Origin: Lysobacterales bacterium 66-474
Lineage (GTDB): Bacteria; Pseudomonadota; Gammaproteobacteria; Xanthomonadales; Rhodanobacteraceae
DNA length: 64,000 bases
Assembly (NCBI GenBank): GCA_001899805.1
Contig: MKWP01000002.1
Span: 62,001-126,000, forward strand
Reading direction: 5' to 3'
A model generated the notes under the pieces. The model saw nothing but the letters and a program-made list of their open reading frames with translations, was not told where the DNA came from and did no database searches. Shown piece after piece: positions 1-8,022 of the stretch (the first letter of the stretch is position 1; the number at the start of each line of letters is the position of its first letter). The position numbers and the translations under genes were made by a program.

Positions 1-389
1 ACATCTTCACCCAGATCGGATTGATCGTCCTGGTGGGGTTGGCGTGCAAGAACGCGATCCTGATCGTCGAGTTTGCGCGTGAGCGCCAGCTCGAGGGCGT
101 GCCCCGCCACGAGGCGGTGCTGGAAGCGGCGCGGCTGCGCCTGCGTCCGATCCTGATGACCTCGATCGCGTTCATCATGGGCGTGGTGCCGCTGGTCACC
201 TCGCACGGCGCCGGCGCCGAGATGCGCCACGCGATGGGCGTGGCGGTGTTCTCCGGAATGCTCGGCGTGACCCTGTTCGGGTTGATCTACACCCCGCTGT
301 TCTACGTGTTGATCCGTGCCGTGGTCGAGCGCCACGAGGCGCGCAGGCGCGCGGTTGCGCATCGGCCTGCGGCATTGCAAGGAGAATGA
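1..389 (+). CDS. RND efflux pump inner-membrane transporter, C-terminal fragment
   Basis: This is the last ~128 codons of an RND (HAE1) permease whose 5' part lies before the window; the frame is open from base 3. The motif GLACKNAILIVEFA is the transmembrane helix 10 region of AcrB/MexF-type pumps, with the Lys of the proton relay. It is followed by LRPILMTSIAFIMGVVPL and a last membrane helix ending near VLIRAVVE. It would pump drugs from the periplasm and inner membrane to an outer membrane channel, and the next gene encodes such a channel 1 nt downstream of its stop. The KNAILIVEFA wording is closest to MexF/OqxB-type pumps (from memory). Confidence 0.9.
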   Translation, partial: IFTQIGLIVLVGLACKNAILIVEFARERQLEGVPRHEAVLEAARLRLRPILMTSIAFIMGVVPLVTSHGAGAEMRHAMGVAVFSGMLGVTLFGLIYTPLFYVLIRAVVERHEARRRAVAHRPAALQGE

Positions 390-390
390 A

Positions 391-1833
391 ATGACTTTGC
401 CTTTTCGAAGCGTCGCACTGGTGGCTGCGTTGGCGTTGGCCGGCTGCGTCACGGTGGGACCGGACTACCGCACGCCTGCCACGCCCGCATCGCACGTGCA
501 GGGCCTGGATCCGGCGCGCGAAAGCGCCGCGCAATTCCAGTCCGAGTGGTGGAAACAGTTCGGCGATCCGGTGCTGGATGCGCTGATCCGGCGCGCCGCC
601 GCCGGTAACCTCGACCTGCGCATCGCCGCGGCAAGGTTGTCCGAATCGCGTGCCCTGCTGGGCGGCGCCAAGGCGCAATACCTGCCGGACATCGAGGCAG
701 GCGCCTCGTACACCCGCAGCCGCGAGCAGACGCCCGGCTTCAGCACTGAACGCAACACGGTCACGGCCTACCAAGCCGGATTCGACGCGAGTTGGGAAAT
801 CGACCTGTTCGGCGGCGTGCGCCGTTCGGTGGAAGCCGCACACGCCGATCTCGGCGCCAGCGAGGCCGGCATGCAAGGCGCGCAGGTGAGCCTGTTCGCC
901 GAAGTGGCGCGCGATTATTTTGCGCTGCGCGGCACGCAGCAGCGCGCCATCATCGCCCGGCGCAACATTGCCAACCTGCGCGACACCCTCAAGGTCATCC
1001 GCACGCGCGCCGAGATCGGCACCGCCTCCGAACAGGACGTGGCGAGTGCCGGTGCACAACTGAGCGCGGTCGAGGCGCAACTGCCGTTGCTGGAGATGCA
1101 GGAGCGTGCGGGTGAGTATCGCCTCGCCGTGCTGGTGGGCGAGCAGCCCGGCGCGCTCGACGTGGACGTCTCGCCGAAGACGTTCAAACCCATCGACACG
1201 GTGCTGCCGATCGGCGACGCCGGCGACGTGCTGGCGCGGCGCCCGGATGTGCGTGCCGCCGAGCGCGAATACGCCGCCGCCACCGCGCGCATCGGCGTGG
1301 CCAAGGCGGATTTCTTCCCGCACCTTTCGCTGGGCGGGTTCCTCGGCTTCCTGTCCGGGCGCAGCAACGACTTCGGCGGCCCATCGACGCGTGCGTGGTC
1401 GCTGATGCCCAGCATCACCTGGAAAGGCCTCAACGTGCAGCGGATACGCAGCGAACTGCACGCCGCCGAAGCGCGCGCCGACGCCGCGCAGGCGAATTAC
1501 CAGCGCACCGTGCTGGAAGCCATCGAGGACGTGGACAACGCCGTGGTCGGTTACAACCAGCAGCGCCTGCGCGTGGAACGGCTGATCGAGCAGGCTCGGC
1601 AAAGCCGGCACGCTTCGGAACTCGCGAAGATCCGTTACGAGCAGGGCGCGACCGGGTTCCTCGAACTGCTGGATGCCCAGCGCGTGCAACTGGCGGCCGA
1701 AGATGCGCTGGCGGAAGGCGAGGCTGCGATCGACGTGCGCGCGGTGGCGTTGTACAAGGCGCTGGGCGGCGGCTGGCAGGCTTGCGGCGACGCGCGGTGC
1801 AGCGAGGTGGCGCAGGCAGGAGCCAAGCCATGA
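391..1833 (+). CDS. Outer membrane efflux lipoprotein, OprM/NodT family
   Basis: This 480-residue protein is the TolC-like outer membrane channel of the RND pump encoded upstream. The start at 391 is preceded by a strong AAGGAG and gives a lipoprotein signal peptide ending in the lipobox LAGC near residue 18, followed by VTVGPDYRTP, the typical N-terminus of the NodT/OprM family. Two repeats of the outer membrane efflux domain follow, with the family motif RRPDVRAAEREYAAA at the start of the second. The previous stop is one base upstream and the next gene overlaps it by ATGA, so it belongs to the pump operon. An in-frame start further upstream would lie in the pump gene and add residues before the signal peptide. 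Confidence 0.92.
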   Translation: MTLPFRSVALVAALALAGCVTVGPDYRTPATPASHVQGLDPARESAAQFQSEWWKQFGDPVLDALIRRAAAGNLDLRIAAARLSESRALLGGAKAQYLPDIEAGASYTRSREQTPGFSTERNTVTAYQAGFDASWEIDLFGGVRRSVEAAHADLGASEAGMQGAQVSLFAEVARDYFALRGTQQRAIIARRNIANLRDTLKVIRTRAEIGTASEQDVASAGAQLSAVEAQLPLLEMQERAGEYRLAVLVGEQPGALDVDVSPKTFKPIDTVLPIGDAGDVLARRPDVRAAEREYAAATARIGVAKADFFPHLSLGGFLGFLSGRSNDFGGPSTRAWSLMPSITWKGLNVQRIRSELHAAEARADAAQANYQRTVLEAIEDVDNAVVGYNQQRLRVERLIEQARQSRHASELAKIRYEQGATGFLELLDAQRVQLAAEDALAEGEAAIDVRAVALYKALGGGWQACGDARCSEVAQAGAKP

Positions 1834-2294
1834 CCGCGCCGTCCGCGCAGGATTTCATCGCGATCGTCGACGCCTTGTACCGTTTCGGCGCGGGCCAGGA
1901 CCTGCGCGACCGCGGTTTGTTCGCGTCGGCATTCTCGTCCGATGCGGTATTGGACTTCACCCAGCCGGCGCGGTTGCTCGGGGCGGACATCGCGCCGTTC
2001 GAAGGGCGGCAAGCCATTGTCGACGCCGTGTTCGCCGCCATTGACGGTCTGGATACGACCCACACCGTCACCAACCCGCGCGTCACGGCATTTGAAGGCG
2101 ACCGCGCCGAACTGTTCGCACTGGTGGAGGCGCAGCACCTGCCGCGCGCCGATCATTCACGACATTTGTTGCTCAAGCACGTCTACACATCGAAGCTCTC
2201 GCGGCATGGCGAGGCGTGGACCATCGACCACATGCGCATCGACATGGTCTGGTCCGCGGGCGACGCGGCGGTGCTGTTCCCCGCCGTCGATTGA
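1830..2294 (+). CDS. NTF2/SnoaL-like domain protein
   Basis: This 154-residue protein has the size and layout of the nuclear transport factor 2-like (SnoaL) superfamily: an N-terminal helix (FIAIVDALYRFGAGQDLRD), then strand-rich segments ending in WTIDHMRIDMVW. Such small alpha+beta cone proteins are often hydrolases, isomerases or binding proteins. The substrate cannot be read from the sequence. Its ATG overlaps the stop of the efflux channel gene (ATGA), so it is translationally coupled and probably the last gene of the efflux operon. No signal peptide is visible, so it should be cytoplasmic. Confidence 0.75.
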   Translation: MTAPSAQDFIAIVDALYRFGAGQDLRDRGLFASAFSSDAVLDFTQPARLLGADIAPFEGRQAIVDAVFAAIDGLDTTHTVTNPRVTAFEGDRAELFALVEAQHLPRADHSRHLLLKHVYTSKLSRHGEAWTIDHMRIDMVWSAGDAAVLFPAVD

Positions 2295-2345
2295 CCGCGC
2301 CCACGCAATCGCCGGCGCGGCCACTTGGCATGGCGTTGACAGGCC

Positions 2346-3083
2346 CTAGATGTCCCCATAGAGCGCCTGCAACGCAGCGACGACGGCGACGCCGGCGGTT
2401 TCAGTGCGCAGGATGCGCGGGCCCAGCGAGAGGTTGGCGAAGCCGGCTGTGCGCAACACAGCAAGATCGCGTTCGCCGAAACCGCCTTCCGGGCCGATCG
2501 CCAGCGTCACCGTGCGCGGCGCGGGTTGCAGCGCGCGCGCACGGAGGCCTTCGCCGGGGTGCAGCGCGAGGCGCACCAGGCCTTCCGAACGTTCGAGTGT
2601 CGCCAGCCAGCGGTCCAGGGCCTGCGGTGCTTCGATCAAGGGGACGATGGCGCGCCCGGATTGCTCGCAGGCGGCGATCGCCACCGCGCGCCAATGTTCG
2701 AGACGTTTCGTGACGCGCTTGTCGTCCAGTTTCACCTCGCTGCGTTCGGTCACCAGCGGGATCACCGCGGCGACGCCGAGTTCGACCGCCTTCTGCACGA
2801 TCCAGTCCATCTTTTCGCCGCGTGCCAGCGCCTGCGCCAGCGTGATGCGCAGCGGCGATTCCCGCATCGTGGCAACGCGGGTTTCAACATGAACCGCTAC
2901 CTCGCGGGAGCCCCCCGCGACCAGCCGCGCGGCATAGTCGTGCCCATCGCCGTTGAAAAGGATCACGGCGTCGCCGGGTTGCAGGCGCAGCACGCGCAGT
3001 GCATGTGCGGCCGTCTGCGGGGGCAGTTCGATCCGTACGTCCGGGCTGAGCGGAGTATCGACGTGGAAACGGGGAACGCGCAT
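2346..3083 (-). CDS. rsmE: 16S rRNA (uracil(1498)-N(3))-methyltransferase
   Basis: This 245-residue protein methylates N3 of U1498 in 16S rRNA in assembled 30S subunits, using S-adenosylmethionine. It has the RsmE layout: an N-terminal PUA-like domain starting MRVPRFHVDTPL, with HALRVLRLQPGD, and a C-terminal SPOUT (trefoil knot) domain. The diagnostic knot motifs are IGPEGGF and LGPRILRTETA close to the C-terminus. Length matches the family (about 243 residues). It stands alone, convergent with the efflux operon. Confidence 0.95.
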   Translation of the reverse strand: MRVPRFHVDTPLSPDVRIELPPQTAAHALRVLRLQPGDAVILFNGDGHDYAARLVAGGSREVAVHVETRVATMRESPLRITLAQALARGEKMDWIVQKAVELGVAAVIPLVTERSEVKLDDKRVTKRLEHWRAVAIAACEQSGRAIVPLIEAPQALDRWLATLERSEGLVRLALHPGEGLRARALQPAPRTVTLAIGPEGGFGERDLAVLRTAGFANLSLGPRILRTETAGVAVVAALQALYGDI

Positions 3084-3212
3084 GCGACCGTGGAACCATC
3101 AACGCCTGGGCAGAGTCCAAAGTATGAACGAAACCTGTTCCCCGGGATGGCGTATGCTGCGGGTACCTGTCCTTGGGTGGACAATGGTTCCGCCAGATTT
3201 GGAGGCAAATCC

Positions 3213-3563
3213 ATGAACAAGCGAATCCTCGTCACCGCATTGGCAACCGTCCTCGGCGCGTGCGCGATCTCGGCGACCGCGTTCGCACAACAAGGCACGG
3301 CCGCCCAGGATGCCGGCCAACCCGCCGCGACCGCGCCACAACCTGCCGCGCAGACGCAAACGGCCAAGCAGCGTGCCGTCCCGCCGCTGGATTCACGCAA
3401 CTGCATCCGCGACACCGGCAGCCGCATCCCGCCGCCCAAGGGCCAGTGCCTGCCGGTGGCCGGCAGAAGCTACAGCCAGCAAGACATCCAGCGCACCGGA
3501 GCGTTGACCACCGGCCAGGCGCTGCAGATGCTGGATCCGTCGGTGACCGTGCACGGGCATTGA
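3213..3563 (+). CDS. Small exported protein with a TonB-plug-like C-terminus
   Basis: This 116-residue protein is not assigned to a family I can name. The ATG at 3213 has a strong GGAGG 8 bases upstream. It opens with a Sec signal peptide (MNKRILVTALATVLGACAIS, cleavage probably after ATAFA). An Ala/Gln/Pro-rich spacer follows, then a conserved-looking core with two cysteines (NCIRDTGSRI and KGQCLPV). The C-terminus reads YSQQDIQRTGALTTGQALQM and resembles the start of a TonB receptor plug or secretin short domain. It is predicted periplasmic. It sits alone between rsmE and bioA with no operon partner. Confidence 0.7.
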   Translation: MNKRILVTALATVLGACAISATAFAQQGTAAQDAGQPAATAPQPAAQTQTAKQRAVPPLDSRNCIRDTGSRIPPPKGQCLPVAGRSYSQQDIQRTGALTTGQALQMLDPSVTVHGH

Positions 3564-3690
3564 ATGTGCGTTCATTCCTGAACGCCGTTTCGTTGCGGCG
3601 GTCGAATGGCCTGTGAGTGTTGCTGGTCAACGGATTCTAGAACGACCATCCGTGGTCTGACTTCTCACAACAGCCACTTCGTACGTCGCG

Positions 3691-5079
3691 TCAGGCTATC
3701 GTGGCACCGATGCTGTCAACAGCGACATCGACCAACAGGTCGATGTCGCTTTCGTTTATGCAGTACGGCGGCAGGAAGTACACGGTATCGCCGAGGGGCC
3801 GCAGCAACACGCCACGTTCCAGCGCGTGCCGGTAGAAGCGACGCCCGCGCCGTTCCGCGCCGGCGTAAGCCGTACCCGACGCCTTGTCGACGACGAGGTC
3901 GAACGCGGCGATCAAGCCGGTCTGGCGGACGCCGGCGACGTGCGGGTGATCGCGCAACCGTTCGATGCGTTCTGCGAGGCGTGCCGACAGTTCGCCGATG
4001 TGTTCCAGCACCGGTTGGTCCCGGAAGATCGCCAACGATGCCAACGCCGCCGCGCAGGCAATGGGATTGCCGCTGAAGGTGTGCGAATGCAGGAAGGCGT
4101 TGTTGGCGGCGTAGTCGCCCAGGAACGCCCGGTACACCTTGTCGGTGGACAGCACCGCCGAGAGCGGCAACGCGCCTCCGGTCAACCCTTTCGACAGGCA
4201 CAGGAAATCGGGCGTGATGCCGGCCCTTCGCCCCGGCTCAGGGCAGGCCTGTTCGCAGGCGAACAGCGTGCCGGTGCGGCCGAATCCCACCGCGATCTCG
4301 TCGGCGATCAAGTGCACGTCGAACTCGTCGCACAGCCGGCGCAAGCCGGCGAGATAGACGGGCGAGTGCATGCGCATGCCGCCGGAGCATTGCACCAGCG
4401 GTTCGACGATCACCGCGCAGGTTTCGCGCGCATGCCGTTCCAGCAAGGCGCGCAGGTCGCCAAGGCGGCGTTTCGCGACGTCATCCGGTGACTCGCCTGG
4501 TTCGGCATCCAGCCAGTCCGGAGACGGCGCGACGATCGGGTCGAACAGCAGTGGCCCGTAGACCGCACGGTACAGCGGCAGGTCGCTGACGCTGAGCGCG
4601 CCCAGGGTTTCGCCGTGGTAGGCATTCGCCAGTGCGATGAAACGCCGGCGTTCGGGAAAACCCGCGTTGTGCCAGTAATGGAAACTCATCTTCAGCGCGA
4701 TCTCGACCGCGCTGGCGCCGTCGCTCGCGTACGACACGCGCTCGAGTCCGGGCGGCGCGACGCGCACCAATTCCTCGGCAAGCTGCAAGGCCGGTTCGTG
4801 GGTGAAACCGGCCAGCATCACGTGGTTCAGGCGCGCGGCCTGCCCGGCGATCGCCGCGGCGATGCGCGGGTTCGCATGGCCGAACAGGTTGCTCCACCAC
4901 GAGCTGATGCCGTCGAGGTAGCGGTTGCCTTCGGCGTCCACCAGCCATGCGCCGTCGCCACGCACGATCGGGATCAACGGTAACGTGCCGTCGTGTTCGC
5001 GCATCTGGGTGCAGGGATGCCAGACGTGCGCGAGGTCGCGCGCGGCCAGCATGGCATTGAGGGAAGCGGGATCGTTCAT
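3691..5079 (-). CDS. bioA: Adenosylmethionine-8-amino-7-oxononanoate aminotransferase
   Basis: This PLP enzyme makes 7,8-diaminopelargonate from KAPA with SAM as amino donor, in biotin synthesis. The 462-residue protein shows DLAHVWHPCTQMREH, the substrate segment GISSWWSNLFGHANP, HLIADEIAVGFGRTGTLFAC and LCLSKGLTGG with the PLP-binding Lys. Between FACEQA and GITPDFLC there are eight extra residues (CPEPGRRA) where E. coli BioA runs straight through. They are encoded by a palindromic repeat at 4221-4248, a clean 24-nt in-frame insertion near the active-site lysine. It is divergent from the HisN-like gene, 61 nt away. No other bio genes are in the window. Confidence 0.95.
   Translation of the reverse strand: MNDPASLNAMLAARDLAHVWHPCTQMREHDGTLPLIPIVRGDGAWLVDAEGNRYLDGISSWWSNLFGHANPRIAAAIAGQAARLNHVMLAGFTHEPALQLAEELVRVAPPGLERVSYASDGASAVEIALKMSFHYWHNAGFPERRRFIALANAYHGETLGALSVSDLPLYRAVYGPLLFDPIVAPSPDWLDAEPGESPDDVAKRRLGDLRALLERHARETCAVIVEPLVQCSGGMRMHSPVYLAGLRRLCDEFDVHLIADEIAVGFGRTGTLFACEQACPEPGRRAGITPDFLCLSKGLTGGALPLSAVLSTDKVYRAFLGDYAANNAFLHSHTFSGNPIACAAALASLAIFRDQPVLEHIGELSARLAERIERLRDHPHVAGVRQTGLIAAFDLVVDKASGTAYAGAERRGRRFYRHALERGVLLRPLGDTVYFLPPYCINESDIDLLVDVAVDSIGATIA
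4221..4248. repeat. Family C short palindromic repeat inside bioA
   Basis: The core is a form of the CCTTCG(ACA)GGCTCAGGGC repeat also found at 20554, 32866 and 60288. On the coding strand it is translated as CPEPGRRA and interrupts a segment that is continuous in other BioA proteins. The 24-nt net length keeps the frame. Confidence 0.75.
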
Positions 5080-5140
5080 CTTGCTATGATCGCGGCCGCA
5101 CCAGGTGTGCTCAAGCAGGTCGTGTTCCGACGGAGGGACG

Positions 5141-5971
5141 ATGAATCCAGCGATTGACGATGCCTTCCTCGATCACGCCCTGGACGTGGCGCTGCAAGCC
5201 GCACGCGCGGCCGGTGAACGCATCCACCGATACTTCCGACAGGGCGTGGAGGTCGAGGTGAAACCCGATGCGACCCCCGTCACGATCGCCGATCGCGAAG
5301 CCGAGGACATCATCCGGGAGGGCTTGCTGCGGGCTTTTCCCGCGCACGCGATTTATGGCGAGGAACGGGGTCGCACGGGTGCAGGCGAATTCCTGTGGCT
5401 GGTCGACCCGCTGGACGGCACCAAGAGCTTCGTGCGCGGTACGCCGTTCTTCTCGACGCAAATCGCATTGATGCACGCGGGCGAACTCGTGCTGGGCGTG
5501 TCGCACGCGTCCGTCTACGGTGAAACCATGTGGGCGCGGCGCGGCGGCGGCGCCTTCATGGACGGTCGTCGCGTGCAGGTGGCCGGTACGCGAGCGCTGG
5601 GCGACGCGGCCTTGTCGCTCGGCAACATCAAGTCGCTCACCCTGGATGCGCTTCGCTGGAACGCGCTCGGGGCCCTGGTGGGCCGGGTCAACCGCGTGCG
5701 CGGCTACGGGGACTTCTGCCACTACCACTTGCTGGCACGCGGGGCGCTGGATGCGGTGGTCGAGTCCGACGTCAACATCCTCGACATCGCGGCGCTGGCG
5801 GTGATCGTGCGCGAAGCCGGCGGGACGTTCACCGACCTCGAAGGCAGGGCCTTGACGCTTGCGACCACCAGCGTGCTGGCCGCGACGGCGGCCCTGCACG
5901 CGGAGCTGAACGGAACATTCGGCGCCGCGGCCGCGAACGGCCCGCCGGATGCATCAAGGCTTGACAAATGA
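5141..5971 (+). CDS. hisN: Inositol monophosphatase-family phosphatase, HisN-like histidinol-phosphatase
   Basis: This 276-residue Mg-dependent phosphatase belongs to the inositol monophosphatase superfamily. Metal-binding motifs are visible: the Glu pair in YGEERG and WLVDPLDGTKSF, the DPxDGT motif. The GTKSF ending with GTPFFSTQIAL is typical of HisN-type histidinol-phosphatases rather than SuhB, which has GTTNF. The third metal motif is NILDIAALAVIVREAGG. ATG 5141 is preceded by CGGAGGG and gives a family-like N-terminus. A role in histidine synthesis is likely from similarity, but other sugar or nucleotide phosphates cannot be excluded because no his genes are nearby. Confidence 0.8.
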   Translation: MNPAIDDAFLDHALDVALQAARAAGERIHRYFRQGVEVEVKPDATPVTIADREAEDIIREGLLRAFPAHAIYGEERGRTGAGEFLWLVDPLDGTKSFVRGTPFFSTQIALMHAGELVLGVSHASVYGETMWARRGGGAFMDGRRVQVAGTRALGDAALSLGNIKSLTLDALRWNALGALVGRVNRVRGYGDFCHYHLLARGALDAVVESDVNILDIAALAVIVREAGGTFTDLEGRALTLATTSVLAATAALHAELNGTFGAAAANGPPDASRLDK

Positions 5972-6053
5972 CCCGGACGTCTGCAGCGTCTGGGCTATAC
6001 TCCCCCGAATTGCAAAGATTCCAGGGAACACCCAGCGGAGCAGGAGAAACGCC

Positions 6054-6257
6054 ATGTCCGTCACCAAGGTCATCGAATTGAGCGCATCCTCGAGCAAGGG
6101 CATCGAGGACGCCGTGCGCCACGGTCTGGAGAAGGCCGGCAAGACCGTCAAGAACATCAAGGGCGCGTGGATCAACGACATCAAGGTTTCCACCGACGGC
6201 AGCGGCGCCGTGCGGGAATGGCGCGTCAACATGCGCATCAACTTCGAAGTCGATTGA
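6054..6257 (+). CDS. Dodecin family flavin-binding protein
   Basis: This 67-residue protein is a dodecin, a small protein that assembles into a hollow dodecamer and stores or buffers flavin in the cytoplasm. The family pattern is clear: VTKVIELSASSSKGIEDAV, then a basic helix (HGLEKAGKTVKNIKG) and WINDIKV, ending in WRVNMRINFEVD. Trp47-region and Gln/Asp contacts sit where the flavin-stacking residues lie in other dodecins. ATG 6054 has AGGAGAAA upstream. It is monocistronic. Confidence 0.9.
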   Translation: MSVTKVIELSASSSKGIEDAVRHGLEKAGKTVKNIKGAWINDIKVSTDGSGAVREWRVNMRINFEVD

Positions 6258-6357
6258 CGCGCGCGCCGGGATCGGCGCCTGCACGGCGGATCGGGGGATC
6301 CGCGGGCTGGCAACGAGCGCCAGGGGACATGCAGTTGGCAGCTATACGAGGGCGAGA

Positions 6358-7059
6358 ATGAGTGCAGTGACGTGGACGGTCGGTTGCGTCGAGGACGACC
6401 AGGCGCAGGCGGAGCTTTTGCGCGCGTGGCTCGAACATGCGGGCTACGGTTGCTCGGTGTTCCGCACCGCGAATGATTTTCGCCGACGGCTCGGCAACGA
6501 GGCTGTGGACCTGGTGCTGCTCGATCGCAGCCTGCCCGATGCCACCGGGCTGGAAGTGCTTGCCTGGATACGCCAGTCGCCCAACGCGAAGTTGCCCGTG
6601 ATCTTCCTGACCGCGAGCGGCGAGGAATCCGACATCGTCGAGGGACTGGCCGCCGGCGCCGACGACTACGTGGTCAAGCCCCCCAAGCAGGGCGAACTGC
6701 TGGCGCGGGTCGCGGCCGTGCTGCGCCGCCGGGGCGGTGCCGACAGCGACGGCACCGAGACACTGGAGCTTCCGCCGTACCGCATCGACCAGCAGCGCCG
6801 CCAGATCAGCGTCGATGGCAATCCGGTCGAATTGACCCAGCGCGAGTACGAACTGGCGTGCTACCTGTTCCGGCGGCAGGGCCGCATTGTCAGCCGCGAT
6901 GCCCTGCTCGAAAACGTCTGGAACCTCGCCGGCGACGTCACCACCCGCACGGTCGACACCCACATCAGCCGCCTGCGCAAGAAGCTCGGCCTGTCCGGCG
7001 AGAACGGATGGCGGCTGACGGCGGTATACCAGCACGGGTATCGCATAGAACAGGGGTGA
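6358..7059 (+). CDS. Orphan OmpR/PhoB-family response regulator
   Basis: This 233-residue protein has an N-terminal receiver domain (residues ~6-120) and a C-terminal winged-helix DNA-binding domain (~135-232). Receiver features are the acidic pair in CVEDDQ, the phospho-acceptor Asp in LVLLDRSLPD, the Thr in FLTASG and the Lys in YVVKPP. The winged helix shows LTQREYELACYLFRRQGRIV, RDALLENVW and TVDTHISRLRKKLGL. No sensor kinase lies next to it, so its partner and regulon cannot be read here. It starts at ATG 6358 behind GAGGGCGAG. Confidence 0.92.
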   Translation: MSAVTWTVGCVEDDQAQAELLRAWLEHAGYGCSVFRTANDFRRRLGNEAVDLVLLDRSLPDATGLEVLAWIRQSPNAKLPVIFLTASGEESDIVEGLAAGADDYVVKPPKQGELLARVAAVLRRRGGADSDGTETLELPPYRIDQQRRQISVDGNPVELTQREYELACYLFRRQGRIVSRDALLENVWNLAGDVTTRTVDTHISRLRKKLGLSGENGWRLTAVYQHGYRIEQG

Positions 7060-7094
7060 CCCGTCGAATGACCTGCTGCGCTCGGCAGCTTGCG

Positions 7095-7156
7095 CGCCGG
7101 CGGCGCTCGCAATGCTCACGTACTGTCGTGTACGCTCCGCTTGCTGCGCTCCGGCG
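7095..7156. repeat. Imperfect long hairpin between response regulator and pdxH
   Basis: The stretch is an imperfect inverted repeat centred on CACGTACTGTCGTGTACG, with arms related to CGCCGGCG...GCTCGC. It lies in the 221-nt gap 7060-7280. A second short repeat in the gap (7165-7193, GGAGCTCTTT and GCCATGGATGGCG) recurs at 7936-7958 on the other side of pdxH. Function unknown; it could stop transcription from the regulator gene. Confidence 0.45.
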
Positions 7157-7280
7157 TCACGCCATCACGGAGCTCTTTCGCCATGGATGGCGTTGCTCGC
7201 TCGCGACGGTTCTTCAACGGGTCTGTTGCACGCTCTGGGTGTGTACACTTTCACCTCTTCAAATTGTTCGGTGAATCGAC

Positions 7281-7871
7281 TTGGTATTCGACCCGACGAT
7301 TCTCGAAACCCTGCAGCGCCTGCACGCCGCGGCGCTCGCCAGCGGCGATCCCGAGCCGAACGCGATCAACGTCGCCACCGTCGATTCCGGCGGGCGGGTG
7401 CATTCGCGCATGGTGCTGCTGAAAACCATCGACGAGCGCGGGCTCACTTTCTTCACGCGCTACGACAGCGACAAGGGTGCGCAGCTTGCGGCCAATCCGC
7501 GCGCAGCTCTGTGCCTGCACTGGAAGCGCCTGGATCCTGCAGCCCAGGTCCGCATCGAGGGTCGCGCGGAAAAGCTTCCGGTGGCCGAGTCCGATGCCTA
7601 CTTCGCGACGCGCGAGCGCCTGAGCCAACTCGGTGCGTGGGCATCGCTGCAATCGCGCACCCTGCCGGATCGCGCCGCACTGGAACGACGTGTCGCCGAG
7701 TTTGAGCACAAGTTCGCCGGCCGCGAGGTCCCGCGCCCTGCCGAATGGGGCGGTTACCGCGTGGTGCCGGACCTGGTGGAATTCTGGTATGCCGGCGCGC
7801 ATCGCTGGAACGAGCGCGAGCGTTGGGAATTCGTGGACGGCGAGTGGCGCAAGCGACAGCTGTATCCGTGA
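7281..7871 (+). CDS. pdxH: Pyridoxamine 5'-phosphate oxidase
   Basis: This FMN enzyme oxidises pyridoxamine or pyridoxine 5'-phosphate to pyridoxal 5'-phosphate. The 196-residue protein carries EPNAINVATVDSGGRVHSRM, VLLKTIDERGLTFFTRYDSD (FMN-binding region), LGAWASLQSR and RPAEWGGYRVVPDLVEFW. An in-frame TGA at 7272 forces a start at TTG 7281, which makes the protein about 20 residues shorter at the N-terminus than E. coli PdxH. The RLHDR motif typical near the C-terminus is replaced by RWNERERW, a mild divergence. Confidence 0.92.
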   Translation: MVFDPTILETLQRLHAAALASGDPEPNAINVATVDSGGRVHSRMVLLKTIDERGLTFFTRYDSDKGAQLAANPRAALCLHWKRLDPAAQVRIEGRAEKLPVAESDAYFATRERLSQLGAWASLQSRTLPDRAALERRVAEFEHKFAGREVPRPAEWGGYRVVPDLVEFWYAGAHRWNERERWEFVDGEWRKRQLYP

Positions 7872-8022
7872 TGGTGGGCGAGCCGGAGTTTTCGCGAGAT
7901 GCCGGGGGCATCTCGCGCCGGCGAGCGACGCGCCACGGAGCTCTTGGCCATGGATGGCGGATCTGGGCGCGGCCGGCGCCACGCACCATGGACGGTTGGC
8001 CCATGATTCGGAGCAAGCAAGT

